From positions 372,001 to 436,000 of the forward strand of contig JADJOY010000003.1 of NCBI GenBank assembly GCA_016713535.1: a stretch of 64,000 bases of DNA, written 5' to 3'. The notes beneath the pieces are model-generated. The model saw only the letters and a program-made list of their open reading frames with translations, ran no database searches and had not been told where the DNA came from. Shown one piece after another: positions 1 to 8,422 of the stretch; within the stretch, counting starts at the first letter, position 1; each line of letters opens with the position of its first letter. The position numbers and the translations under genes are program-made. The stretch comes from JADJOY01 sp016713535 [NCBI: Deltaproteobacteria bacterium]. Its GTDB lineage: Bacteria; JADJOY01.

Positions 1-2247
1 GATCACGGCCGAGCCGAGCAGCCCGGGCCGGCTCGCCGCGCGCATGCTGGCGATGCGCTCCTCGACGATGTCGAGGATGCGATCGACCACCAGGCCGACG
101 CTGCGGCCGGCCTCGGTGTAGACGACGACCTGCATCGGATCGGCGCCGGCGCTCGAGTAGGCGAGGTGATCGGCGAGGCGGATCAGCGGCAGGATCTCGC
201 CGCGGTACTGGACCACCTCCGCGCCACCGGCGCGCTCCACCGCGCTGACCGGGAACTCCTCGAGTCGCGCGACCTGGGAGAGCGGCACCGCCATCCGGCC
301 GGTGTCGCCGAGGCCGAGCAAGAGCAGGGTCTGGGCGTCGTCGTCGCGGGTGGCGTGGACGGCGTTGGCCTCGCCCAAGGCCCGGTCCTTGACCTCGGTC
401 ACGACCTGGGCTCGCTGCGCGATGCCGAGCACGTCGAGGATCAGCGCCACGGTGCCGTCTCCCATGATGGTGGCGCCGGCGAAGCAGTTGATGCCCTTGA
501 GCTGCTTGCCGAGCGGCTTGACCACGATCTCCTCGGTGTCGTTGATGCTCTCCACGACCAGGCCGAAGGTGCGATCGTCGGCCTGCAGGACCACGATGTT
601 GACGGCGTCGCGGACCGTTTGCGCGCGCTCGATCGCGAGCTCCTTCTCGAGGTCGATGAGCGGCAGCAGGCTGCCGCGTAGCCGGTACACGGGCGCGCCG
701 TGGATGTGCTCGATGCCCTTGGCGACCTGATCGCCGTCGAGGCGCACCAGCTCGACCAGGCTCACCTGCGGGATCGCGTAGCGGTCACCGCCGGCGGTCA
801 CCACCAGCGCGGGGATGATCGCGAGGGTGAGCGGGATCTTGATGCGGATGGTGGTGCCCTCGCCATGCTTGCTCTGGATGTCGACCGTGCCGCCGATCTT
901 CTCGATGTTGGTGCGGACGACGTCCATGCCGACACCGCGGCCGGAGACGTTGGTGACCTTCTCGGCGGTCGAGAAGCCGGGCAGGAACACCAGGTTCACC
1001 GCCTCGCGATCGCCGATCCGCCCCGCCTGCTCGGCGGTGAGGAGGCCGCGCGCCAGCGCCTTGGATCGGATCTTCTCGGGGTCGATGCCACCGCCGTCGT
1101 CACTGATCTCGATGATGACCTGGCCGCCTTCGTGGAAGGCGCGCATGAAGAGCACGCCCTCGGCCGGCTTGCCGGCCCCGGCGCGCCTGGCGGGATCCTC
1201 GATCCCGTGGTCGATCGAGTTCCGTACCACGTGCGTGAGCGGATCCTTGATCGCCTCGAGGATGGTCTTGTCGATCTCGGTGTCCTGGCCCTCCATCTCG
1301 ATGCGGACCTTCTTGCCGCACATGACCGAGAGGTCGCGCACCACGCGCGGGAACTTGCTCCACACGTTGCCGATGGGCTGCATGCGGGTCTTCATCACGC
1401 TCTCTTGCAGCTCGGTCGTGATGAGGTTGAGGCGCTGCGTGGTGGCGACGAACGACGAGTCCTGCTGGGTGGACGTGAACTGCAACACCTGGTTGCGTGC
1501 CAGCACCAGCTCACCGACCAGGTTCATGAGCTTGTCGAGGAGCCCGACGTCGACGCGGATCGAGCTGTCCGACACCCCGTGGGCGGCGGCCTTGGTCTCA
1601 CCGCCGTCGGTGGGCGCCGCGGCGGCCGGGGCTGGCGGCGGCGTCTGGGCCGTGCTCGCCGCGGGAGCGGGAACGACCAGCGTGAGCGGCGGCGTCGTGG
1701 GCCGCACGGGTGCGGCCGGCGGTGGCGGCGCCTCGGTCGCGGCGGTCACGGCGACGGGCGCCGCGGCCGGGGGCTCGGGCGCCGTCGGCAGGTCGGGCGG
1801 CGCGACCGCCATCGGCGGGGGCGCGCTGGCGGCCGTGGTCGCCGCGGCGGCGCGGGCGGCCGGATCCTGGAGGCGGGTCAGGGTCGCGATGAGGTCGGTG
1901 TAGTCGCCGTCGCCTTCCGCCTGGATCTGCTCGATGTTGGCCAGGATCTGGCGCACCACGTCGACCATCTGCAGGAGCGCGGTGGTGATGTCGGGATCGA
2001 GGAGCAGCGCGCCGTCGCGGAGGCGCGAGAGCAGGCTCTCGCCCACGTGGGTGAGCTTCTCGAGCTTGCCGAGCCCGAGGAACCCGGATGTTCCCTTGAT
2101 GGTGTGGATCGTCCGGAAGATCCGCGCCAGCATCTCGCGGTTGCGCGGGTCCTTCTCGAGCTCGACGAAGTCACGATCGAGCTGATCCAGGTTCTCGTGG
2201 CTCTCGACCAGGAACTCGTTGACGATCTCTACATCGATTTCGGTCAT
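1..2247 (-). CDS. cheA: Chemotaxis histidine kinase CheA with two CheW-like domains (3' end cut by window)
   Basis: Sensor kinase of the chemoreceptor array, phosphorylating CheY-type regulators. Read leftward from ATG at 2247. An N-terminal Hpt domain (about residues 1-105) carries the phospho-acceptor His48 in the motif HTIKG. An Ala/Pro-rich linker (about 120-225) follows, then the dimerisation helices and an ATPase domain with N box RNSIDHG, G1 box DDGGGID and G2 box GRGVGMD. A CheW-like coupling domain at about 470-600 is followed by a second CheW-like domain at about 620 onward, which contains GLVVDRILDIVEE just before the window edge. Most CheA proteins have one such domain. A sigma-54 promoter lies about 85 bases upstream. 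No frameshift is seen. The family call is certain; what follows the second CheW domain cannot be seen. Confidence 0.96.
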   Translation of the reverse strand, partial: MTEIDVEIVNEFLVESHENLDQLDRDFVELEKDPRNREMLARIFRTIHTIKGTSGFLGLGKLEKLTHVGESLLSRLRDGALLLDPDITTALLQMVDVVRQILANIEQIQAEGDGDYTDLIATLTRLQDPAARAAAATTAASAPPPMAVAPPDLPTAPEPPAAAPVAVTAATEAPPPPAAPVRPTTPPLTLVVPAPAASTAQTPPPAPAAAAPTDGGETKAAAHGVSDSSIRVDVGLLDKLMNLVGELVLARNQVLQFTSTQQDSSFVATTQRLNLITTELQESVMKTRMQPIGNVWSKFPRVVRDLSVMCGKKVRIEMEGQDTEIDKTILEAIKDPLTHVVRNSIDHGIEDPARRAGAGKPAEGVLFMRAFHEGGQVIIEISDDGGGIDPEKIRSKALARGLLTAEQAGRIGDREAVNLVFLPGFSTAEKVTNVSGRGVGMDVVRTNIEKIGGTVDIQSKHGEGTTIRIKIPLTLAIIPALVVTAGGDRYAIPQVSLVELVRLDGDQVAKGIEHIHGAPVYRLRGSLLPLIDLEKELAIERAQTVRDAVNIVVLQADDRTFGLVVESINDTEEIVVKPLGKQLKGINCFAGATIMGDGTVALILDVLGIAQRAQVVTEVKDRALGEANAVHATRDDDAQTLLLLGLGDTGRMAVPLSQVARLEEFPVSAVERAGGAEVVQYRGEILPLIRLADHLAYSSAGADPMQVVVYTEAGRSVGLVVDRILDIVEERIASMRAASRPGLLGSAVI

Positions 2248-2330
2248 CGACGGCTCTCCGGGGAATGGGCGGGAAGGAAGAGGCGGTCGCGCGCAGCACG
2301 CGCGGCGGGACGATCTTCCGCCCCCGGACA

Positions 2331-2347
2331 CGCAACCCTCGTGCCGC
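2331..2347 (-). promoter_or_regulatory. Sigma-54 promoter for cheA
   Basis: Minus-strand reading GCGGCACGAGGGTTGCG matches the -24/-12 consensus TGGCACGRNNNTTGCW, with GG at 2345-2344 and GC at 2333-2332 and exactly 10 bases between. It lies 85 bases upstream of the cheA start. Confidence 0.75.
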
Positions 2348-2479
2348 CGCGTGGCCGCGCGGACTCCCCTGGAATCGCAGGAAAGGGTCCCAAGGGGTGG
2401 GCAACGTGCCGGCCGCGTGGCCGAGCGGCGGCCAAGGTTGCCCGGCGAGCGGGCAAAGCGTCCGGGCCGCGGACGGTCC

Positions 2480-2507
2480 TCAAGTCTCGGTGGCGGCGAT
2501 CCGAAGA
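2480..2507 (+). promoter_or_regulatory. Sigma-28 (FliA) promoter for the HDOD gene
   Basis: TCAAGTCT-N12-TCCGAAGA. It closely matches the promoters in front of flagellin 1, flgM and csrA in this window. It lies about 87 bases before the HDOD start, so this gene is probably expressed with the late flagellar class. Confidence 0.65.
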
Positions 2508-2593
2508 GGGACGTAGCGAGCCCGCAAGATGCGGCCTCGTCCACCACGGGTCAGGGCGCCCGTGATTCCCACCCTGGGTGACTGGAGAACCGC

Positions 2594-3562
2594 ATGACTG
2601 CGACCCCCCTCCCACTTCCTCGCCGCTCCGACTCCCCTCGTCCCGAGGCGTTCCCGAGCCTCGAGATCGACCGCGAGCAGCGCCGCATCGAGGCGCTGCT
2701 CAAGACGCTGCGTCGCCAGGTGTCCGAGGACATCCGCGAGGACCGCATCGAGGCGCCGCTCTTGCCGTCGGTTGCGGTCGAGCTCATGCGTCTCACCGCC
2801 ACGACGGAGTTCCAGCTCCGCGACGTGGTGGGCGTGATCGAGCGTGACCAGTTCATCACCGCCAAGGTGCTGAAGACCGCGAACTCGGCGTTCTTCGCGG
2901 GGACCCGCGAGGTCACGAGCCTGCGCGAAGCCGTGCAGCGCCTGGGCGTGGTGAACGTGCGCGACATCGTGCTCGCGATCTCGTTCAGGTCCGCGATCCT
3001 GCGCGACCAGCGCTACAAGGACGTCATGACGCATCTCTGGGAGCACGCGCTGATGTGCGCGAACGTCACGCGCCAGATCGCCAAGATCAAGAGGCTGCCG
3101 ATGGACGAGGCGTTCCTCGGCGGACTGCTCCATGACATCGGCAAGCCAACCCTCGTGATCTCGCTGATGAACATCGAGAAGGCGCTGCGCGAGCGCGCAG
3201 GGATCCAGTTCGAGCCCGGGGACTACTTCCAGGTGGTGTTCGACGAGTTCCACGAGCAGGTGGGCGCGCTGGTGGCGTCGAGCTGGCGGCTGCCGAGCGT
3301 GTGTCGGCGGGCGATCGAGTATCACCACCGGCCGAGCGAGGACGCGGAGCACAACCCGCTGGTCGCGGCCGTGCACGTGGCGGACCGGCTCTGCTACGCG
3401 CTCGACGAGGAGTCCCAGGGGCTCACCTCGCCAGCGGAGTTCTTCGAGGAGATCGTGAAGGTCGCGGCGGCGGCCGGCCTGGCGGTGAGCGCACCCGAGG
3501 TCGACATGCTCATGCGCGACGCCAAGGAAGCCCACGACAAGGCGCTCGCCGCGTTCGCGTGA
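2594..3562 (+). CDS. HDOD-domain signalling protein
   Basis: Protein of 322 residues made largely of one HDOD domain (about residues 55-255), a catalytically uncertain relative of HD phosphohydrolases found in bacterial signalling, often near chemotaxis and motility genes. The internal motif LLHDIGKP keeps the His-Asp pair typical of HD proteins, so a metal site may survive here. The ATG at 2594 follows GGAGAACCGC and sits downstream of a sigma-28 type promoter. The gene is divergent from cheA and convergent with the peptidase gene on its right. Substrate or partner is unknown; a role in motility control is inferred from promoter and position. Confidence 0.9.
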   Translation: MTATPLPLPRRSDSPRPEAFPSLEIDREQRRIEALLKTLRRQVSEDIREDRIEAPLLPSVAVELMRLTATTEFQLRDVVGVIERDQFITAKVLKTANSAFFAGTREVTSLREAVQRLGVVNVRDIVLAISFRSAILRDQRYKDVMTHLWEHALMCANVTRQIAKIKRLPMDEAFLGGLLHDIGKPTLVISLMNIEKALRERAGIQFEPGDYFQVVFDEFHEQVGALVASSWRLPSVCRRAIEYHHRPSEDAEHNPLVAAVHVADRLCYALDEESQGLTSPAEFFEEIVKVAAAAGLAVSAPEVDMLMRDAKEAHDKALAAFA

Positions 3563-3580
3563 CCTCCGTCCGGTCCTGGC

Positions 3581-3710
3581 GGCGGCGCGGTCCACCGCAC
3601 CGCCGCCGTGGATCGCTCTCGTCCCCTGATCGATGCCGGGTGGTCTGGACGTGCGCGGGTCCGGAGGGGCACCCGTCGCGTGCCCGCCGATGCCGGCGAG
3701 CGTCGGCATC
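3581..3710. terminator. Hairpins between convergent genes, likely bidirectional terminator
   Basis: Two inverted repeats fill the 224-base gap between convergent stops. At 3581-3607, GGCGGCG and CGCCGCC flank an inner GCGGT-CC-ACCGC. At 3689-3710, GATGCCG and CGGCATC flank an 8-base loop. Neither has a T run, as is common in GC-rich genomes. Confidence 0.4.
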
Positions 3711-3786
3711 GCCGGTCCGTCGATCGCGGTCGGTCCGCATGACGGAGCCGGCGCGGTCCCTCGCGGGCACCGACGCCCGGGCTCCG

Positions 3787-4677
3787 TCAGGCGCGCTTCG
3801 ACTCGTCGAGGAGGTGAGCGAGCTGGTCGGGATCGACCGCGACGCCGTCCTTGCGGAGCTCGAAGTGCAGGTGTGGCCCGGTGGCGCGCCCGCTGCTGCC
3901 GACGCGGATCAGCTCGGTGCCGGTGTCGACGCGATCACCTTCGCGCACCAGCAGCGCGCTGGCGTGGGCGTACATCGTCGTCACGCCGCCGCCGTGGTCG
4001 ACCACCACCACGCGTCCGTAGCCGCTCTGCTCGCCGGCGAAGCTCACCACGCCGCTCGCCGCCGCGCGCGCCGGCGTGCCGGCAGCCGCGGCGACGTCGA
4101 TCCCGGCGTGGAAGCGGCGCTTCCCGCACAGTGGATCCGCGCGCATGCCGAACGAGCTGGTGACGCGGTCCCGCGCGCCGTCGATCAGCGACGCGACCGC
4201 GAGTGGACCGCCGGCTGGCGCGACGTCGTCCGAGGGCTGCGGGTCCGGGGCGTCGAGGAGGCCGGGCGCGGCGGCCGATGGAGTCGCGAGCGACAGCGTG
4301 CCGACGCTCGCGACCATCGCATCGTCGCCGCCAGGTTCGCCACCGCCGAGGTCGATCTGCTGCCCGGGGCGGATCAGGTCGGGGTCGTCGAGCCGGTTCG
4401 AGGCGCTCACCCGGCGCACCTCGGCGAGCACCTGGCCATCGCTGACGCATTCGGAGCGCGACTCGAGCTGGTGGCGCACCATCGACCACAACGTGTCGCC
4501 GGCCGCCACGGTGACCGGCGCGGACGCCGCCGGGCCGCCGGAGCCGCCTTCGAGCTCGGCGATCGCCGCCTGGTAGCGCTCGGCGAAGGGCCGGGCCGAG
4601 CCGCTCCCGTGCGCGCCGACGGTGTCGCCGCCGGGAGCGAGCGGCGGGCGTCCTTCGGCGATGCGAGTGGCGCGCAC
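3787..4677 (-). CDS. LysM-M23 peptidoglycan endopeptidase
   Basis: Predicted cell-wall endopeptidase of 296 residues starting at GTG 4677. A LysM-type binding segment (about 55-110, beginning VAAGDTLWSMV) is followed by a Pro/Ala linker and a C-terminal M23 (LytM-like) domain. The domain has the zinc motifs HAGID (HxxxD) and HLHFE (HxH), so it looks catalytic. No obvious Sec signal peptide or lipobox is present at the N terminus, which is odd for a periplasmic enzyme; either the start is wrong or it leaves by another route such as the flagellar export gate. The gene lies 10 bases after cheX. The FlgJ in this window lacks a muramidase domain, so this enzyme is a candidate for opening the wall for the flagellar rod. 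That role is inference. Confidence 0.85.
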   Translation of the reverse strand: MRATRIAEGRPPLAPGGDTVGAHGSGSARPFAERYQAAIAELEGGSGGPAASAPVTVAAGDTLWSMVRHQLESRSECVSDGQVLAEVRRVSASNRLDDPDLIRPGQQIDLGGGEPGGDDAMVASVGTLSLATPSAAAPGLLDAPDPQPSDDVAPAGGPLAVASLIDGARDRVTSSFGMRADPLCGKRRFHAGIDVAAAAGTPARAAASGVVSFAGEQSGYGRVVVVDHGGGVTTMYAHASALLVREGDRVDTGTELIRVGSSGRATGPHLHFELRKDGVAVDPDQLAHLLDESKRA

Positions 4678-4687
4678 GGGCCGAGCC

Positions 4688-5188
4688 TCAGGCCAGCCGC
4701 CTGAGCAGCGACAGCGTGGTCGAGAAGATGCGGTCGCGGTGGTACGCGACGGGCATCGCGGGCAGCTCGAACTGCACCGAGACGGTGCGGATGCCGCGCG
4801 CGTAGTACACGTCGTAGCTCGCGCCGAACACCAGCGACGGCACCGAGATCGCCCCGATGTCGTAGCCGTGCTCGATGAGCCGGTCCTTCGAACAGCCAGC
4901 GATCATGTTGCCGATCTCCATGATCGCGTCGATCGAGTCGTCGTTGATCTCGGTCTGTTCCTCGCCGATCAGCTTGCCCGCCATCACCAGCATGGCGCGC
5001 TCGCTCACGTTGAGGGTGAGGGTCCCGCTGTCCTTACCGACCAGCCCGACCATCACCGCGAGGCTGCGGTCGGCGCTGAAGAGATTGCTGGCGCCCACCG
5101 CCGGCGGGACGATGCCGGTCATCTCGAGGCCGCGCTCGGTGCCGTGCAGCACGGCGTCGAGGAGCGACTCATCCACCTGAAGCTTCAT
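4688..5188 (-). CDS. cheX: CheX-family CheY-phosphate phosphatase
   Basis: Protein of 166 residues of the CheC/CheX/FliY family, which removes phosphate from CheY and so resets the motor signal. The single catalytic motif ExxN is visible as EIGNMIAG near residue 94. One such motif and the short length fit CheX rather than CheC. The ATG at 5188 is preceded by AAAGGAG and overlaps the TGA of the upstream kinase gene (ATGA), so translation is probably coupled. The neighbouring kinase carries its own receiver domain, which may be a substrate besides CheY. Confidence 0.9.
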   Translation of the reverse strand: MKLQVDESLLDAVLHGTERGLEMTGIVPPAVGASNLFSADRSLAVMVGLVGKDSGTLTLNVSERAMLVMAGKLIGEEQTEINDDSIDAIMEIGNMIAGCSKDRLIEHGYDIGAISVPSLVFGASYDVYYARGIRTVSVQFELPAMPVAYHRDRIFSTTLSLLRRLA

Positions 5189-6882
5189 GCGGCGCTCCTT
5201 TCGGGCGTGCCACGCGCGGCCTTGAGCTCGCGGACGGTCTTGGCGACCTCGCTCGCGCGAAGCGGCTTCTCGAGGTAGAGGCGGCCCTCGCGCGCGATCG
5301 TCGCCTGCACCGCGCCGGAGCCCACGTCGCCGGAGACGAACACCACGCGCTCCTTCAGCTCGGGCCGCTGCATGGCGAGGTGATGGTAGAGCTCGATGCC
5401 GTTGGTGCCGGGCATCCACAGGTCGACGAGGATCGCGTCGGGCGTGCGCCCCACGAGCGCCTCCATGAGCTCGCTCACGGTGGCGGTCGCGGTGACCTTG
5501 CAGCCGTGCGCGCGCAGCCCGCGCGAGAGCGCGTCGCGCACCGGCGCCTCGTCGTCGATGAGGACGATGTCGAGCGGCACGGCGGCGCGCGGGTCGTTGG
5601 GCGCGCGTACCGCGCTCGCGCTGTCGCGGCCGGGCACTCGCTCCGTCCGCACCGGCAGGCGGATCGTGAACACCGCGCCCGAGCCGGGTGGGCTCGCGAC
5701 GTCGATCGAGCCCTCGTGCTCCGCGACGATGCCGTGGCTCAGGCTGAGCCCGAGCCCGGTGCCCTCGCCGACCGGCTTGGTGGTGAAGAACGGGTCGAAG
5801 ACGCGCAGACGCACGTCGGGCGGTATCCCGGGCCCGCTGTCGGCGACCTCGAGGATCACGTCGTTGCCGTCGGTGGAGGAGCGCAGGTGGATGGTGCCGG
5901 GCTGGCCGGTGCTCCGGATCGCCTGGAACGCGTTCGAGATCAGGTTGACCAGCACCATCTCCATCTGGTGCGGGTCGACGAGCGTGTAGGGCAGCGAGGT
6001 CCCCAGGTCGAGCACCACCTTCACGTTCTGGGTGGCGAGCTCGTAGCTCAGCAGCTCGGCGGCGAGCCGCATCGAGTCGTTGAGGTCGTGGGGCACCAGC
6101 ACCGGCGGGTACTTGCGCGAGAACCTGAGCAGGTTACGCACGATGCGCTGGCAGCGCAGCGCCGACTCGTGGATGCAGCGCACGTCCTGGGCGAGGGCCA
6201 CGGGATCGGGTGGGGTGCGGCTGCTCTCGCACGAGCGCAGCGCGAGCTCGGCGAAGCCGATGATCGAGGTCAGCGGGTTGTTGAGCTCGTGGGCGACGCC
6301 GCCCACCAGCTCGCCGACGGCGACCAGCTTCTCCTGGCGCACCAGCCGCTCCTGGGACTCGACGAGCCGCTTGAGCGCTTGCTGGAGCAGCACCTTCTCG
6401 TCGACCTCGCTCAGCTCCGGATGCGAGCGCTGGGCGCCGGTGCTGATCTCGAGGAACGCGAGCGCCTCGAGCGCGGGCTCGCGCTCGGCGTCGCCCACGT
6501 CGTAGGCGAAGATCTCGCGCACGAAGCGCACCCCCGAGCCGTCGGTCGGGAACACCCGGTAGGTCACCTCGCCGTCGGCGCGGTTCACGAACGCAGCGCG
6601 CCGCGACTCGAGCACCGCGCTGCGGTCGTCGGGGACGATTCGCTCCTCCCAGCGCACGCCGCTCGCGCGCACCTTGGAGGGCCTGATCGCCACGACGCCG
6701 AAGGTGTTGCCGGAGAGCCGCTCGACGCCGCGGTGCGGTGTCCACCGAAACGACATGCAGGGCGACCGCGCGAGCAGCCGGCGCGCCGCCGGGATGTAGG
6801 TCGCGAGCATGCTCGACGGCCCACTCGGCGCGGGGTGGCCGGCGGGTACGAGCTCGCCGAGGTCGTGGTCCGGCTGCGACAT
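5185..6882 (-). CDS. PAS-histidine kinase-receiver hybrid protein
   Basis: Hybrid two-component kinase of 565 residues, cytoplasmic with no membrane segments. A PAS-like domain (about 25-145) is followed by a HisKA helix with phospho-His198 in the motif VAHELNNPL. The HATPase domain (about 300-410) has the motifs NLISNAF, DSGPGIP and GTGLGLS. A C-terminal receiver (about 437-560) has phospho-Asp487 in VDLWMPG and the acidic pair DD at 443-444. The ATG at 6882 was chosen because the frame upstream overlaps the glycosyltransferase gene. It sits 23 bases after that gene and overlaps cheX by 4 bases. Its signal is unknown; operon membership suggests control of motility or of CheX-regulated output. 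Confidence 0.9.
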   Translation of the reverse strand: MSQPDHDLGELVPAGHPAPSGPSSMLATYIPAARRLLARSPCMSFRWTPHRGVERLSGNTFGVVAIRPSKVRASGVRWEERIVPDDRSAVLESRRAAFVNRADGEVTYRVFPTDGSGVRFVREIFAYDVGDAEREPALEALAFLEISTGAQRSHPELSEVDEKVLLQQALKRLVESQERLVRQEKLVAVGELVGGVAHELNNPLTSIIGFAELALRSCESSRTPPDPVALAQDVRCIHESALRCQRIVRNLLRFSRKYPPVLVPHDLNDSMRLAAELLSYELATQNVKVVLDLGTSLPYTLVDPHQMEMVLVNLISNAFQAIRSTGQPGTIHLRSSTDGNDVILEVADSGPGIPPDVRLRVFDPFFTTKPVGEGTGLGLSLSHGIVAEHEGSIDVASPPGSGAVFTIRLPVRTERVPGRDSASAVRAPNDPRAAVPLDIVLIDDEAPVRDALSRGLRAHGCKVTATATVSELMEALVGRTPDAILVDLWMPGTNGIELYHHLAMQRPELKERVVFVSGDVGSGAVQATIAREGRLYLEKPLRASEVAKTVRELKAARGTPERSAA

Positions 6883-6905
6883 GAGCGGTGGTCCCTCGTC
6901 CCTGG

Positions 6906-8081
6906 TCACGCGGCGCGATCGAGCGCGAGGTCGTGGTCGTGCGCCATGTACCGCACCATCGATTCCATGCGGTGTACGAACGTGTGCTCTGCGAGCACGC
7001 GCGAGCGCCCGGCGCGCGCGGTGTCGCCCGCGTGGGTGGGGTGGCGCAACAGCCAGCGCGCGAGGTCGACGAGCTCCTCGGTGGATCGCGCCACGCTGAT
7101 CTCGCAGGCGGGCTCGAAGAAGCGCTCGAGGTCCGGCCGCCAGTCGCTGAGCACCGCGCCACCCGCGGCGAGCGCGTCGAAGATGCGCATCGGCAGCGCG
7201 GTGCGGAGCTGCGGGATGGTGAGGTTCAGGTTGAGGGTCGAGGACCGATAGAGGCGGGCGAGTGCCTCGCCGTTGTCGAGCCAACCGCCGATCCGGACCC
7301 GCGGCAGCCGATCGAGGATGCGCTCCCAGCCACTCGGGCCGTAGACGTCGAGCGGCACGCCGCCGGTGACGAGCGCCAGGAGCGCGCGGCGACGGTAGAG
7401 AACACCCGCCGACGCCTGCACGCAGATCTCGACCTCGCGGGCGAGCGAGCGGTCGCTCGCCAGCGCCCGCGCCAGCAGACCGTGGGTCCGCGAGCGCATC
7501 GCCAGGTCGCGGGCGAGCGTGTCGGCGCGCCGCGCCGGGTGCTTGCCCTGGGCGTCGATGAGCTCCTCGATCACCGCCTTGAGCCCTGGAACCTGGTCGA
7601 ACGGCAGGTCGCCCAGCAGCTCCTCGTCCCCGCAGTCGGCGCAGAACGACAGCGGCGCCACCAGCTCGGGGTCTTGCGGCCCCGGGGCGAAGCGCCGCGG
7701 GTTGGCGGCCAGCGGCAGCCAGTGGACGTGCTCGATGCCGTAGTCGGTGAGCTCGTCGAGGTAGTCGCGGTCCCAGCAGAAGAGGCTCATGCAGGCCCCG
7801 CGGAAGCGCTCGTCGAGGACCCGGAACGGGTTGTCGGCGAACCACGAGGCGAATGGCACGCCGAGCTCGTCGAGGACCTCGAGCGGCACCGACAGGTTGG
7901 CGACGAAGAACCCGAAGTGAGGGGCGAACGACCGGACCTCGTCACGCAGGACCTTGAGATCCGCGAGCGCCTCGGTCGGAAAGACCCGGATCTCGTGGCC
8001 GAGCTCCTCGAGCGCGGCGAGGGAATCGGACTGAATGGGACCGACCGCGGCACCTTTTGCCCAGATCGACACGATTCGCAT
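6906..8081 (-). CDS. CgeB-like family glycosyltransferase
   Basis: Protein of 391 residues resembling the CgeB/YkvP (DUF3880 plus glycosyl transferase group 1) family of GT-B fold enzymes, which often sit in flagellin or surface glycan loci. The N-terminal half holds residues like FFVANLSVP, FASWFADNP and WLPLAANP, typical of the family. The C-terminal half has the acceptor/donor region LPMRIFDALAAGGAVLSDW. The start MRIVSIWAKG at 8081 gives a proper N terminus, and a sigma-54 promoter lies about 50 bases upstream. It is the first gene of an operon with the hybrid kinase, cheX and the M23 peptidase, and is divergent from flagellin 1. A role in flagellin glycosylation is plausible but inferred. 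Confidence 0.82.
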   Translation of the reverse strand: MRIVSIWAKGAAVGPIQSDSLAALEELGHEIRVFPTEALADLKVLRDEVRSFAPHFGFFVANLSVPLEVLDELGVPFASWFADNPFRVLDERFRGACMSLFCWDRDYLDELTDYGIEHVHWLPLAANPRRFAPGPQDPELVAPLSFCADCGDEELLGDLPFDQVPGLKAVIEELIDAQGKHPARRADTLARDLAMRSRTHGLLARALASDRSLAREVEICVQASAGVLYRRRALLALVTGGVPLDVYGPSGWERILDRLPRVRIGGWLDNGEALARLYRSSTLNLNLTIPQLRTALPMRIFDALAAGGAVLSDWRPDLERFFEPACEISVARSTEELVDLARWLLRHPTHAGDTARAGRSRVLAEHTFVHRMESMVRYMAHDHDLALDRAA

Positions 8082-8130
8082 GGGATTTTCCGTCTGGCTG
8101 TGCGCCCGAAGGGCGGGGGAGGGAGGCTGA

Positions 8131-8147
8131 TGCCGATCCCGTGCCAA
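8131..8147 (-). promoter_or_regulatory. Sigma-54 promoter for the CgeB-kinase-cheX-M23 operon
   Basis: Minus-strand TTGGCACGGGATCGGCA has a perfect -24 element and GC at -12 with the correct 10-base spacing. It ends about 50 bases before the start codon at 8081. Confidence 0.7.
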
Positions 8148-8272
8148 CTGCGGCGGACGGCCTCCCGGCGCCGGGCGCCTCCGGGCGCTGGCGCGTCGGG
8201 CGAGACGGGTGCCGGCGGGGGGCAGCTGGCCGCGCCGAGCAGCGCGTGCGAGGCGAATCGCCGCGCGGCCGC

Positions 8273-8299
8273 TCAAGTCCCTTCCGTGGGTGCCGAAGA
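8273..8299 (+). promoter_or_regulatory. Sigma-28 (FliA) promoter for flagellin 1
   Basis: TCAAGTCC-N11-GCCGAAGA, close to the enterobacterial flagellin promoter consensus. The ATG at 8423 is about 115 bases downstream, giving a sizable leader. The leader ends in AGGGAGGATGAACG before the start, a strong ribosome site that contains GGA motifs of the type CsrA binds. Confidence 0.8.
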
Positions 8300-8422
8300 C
8301 CCAAGTGAGCCGCGTGATCTCTCGACGGATTCGAGAGCCCGCACACGGCCGCACGGATCGAACAGCATGGATGCTGTCGTCGTGTCCCAGCTTCGGGAGC
8401 GACGCATCAGGGAGGATGAACG

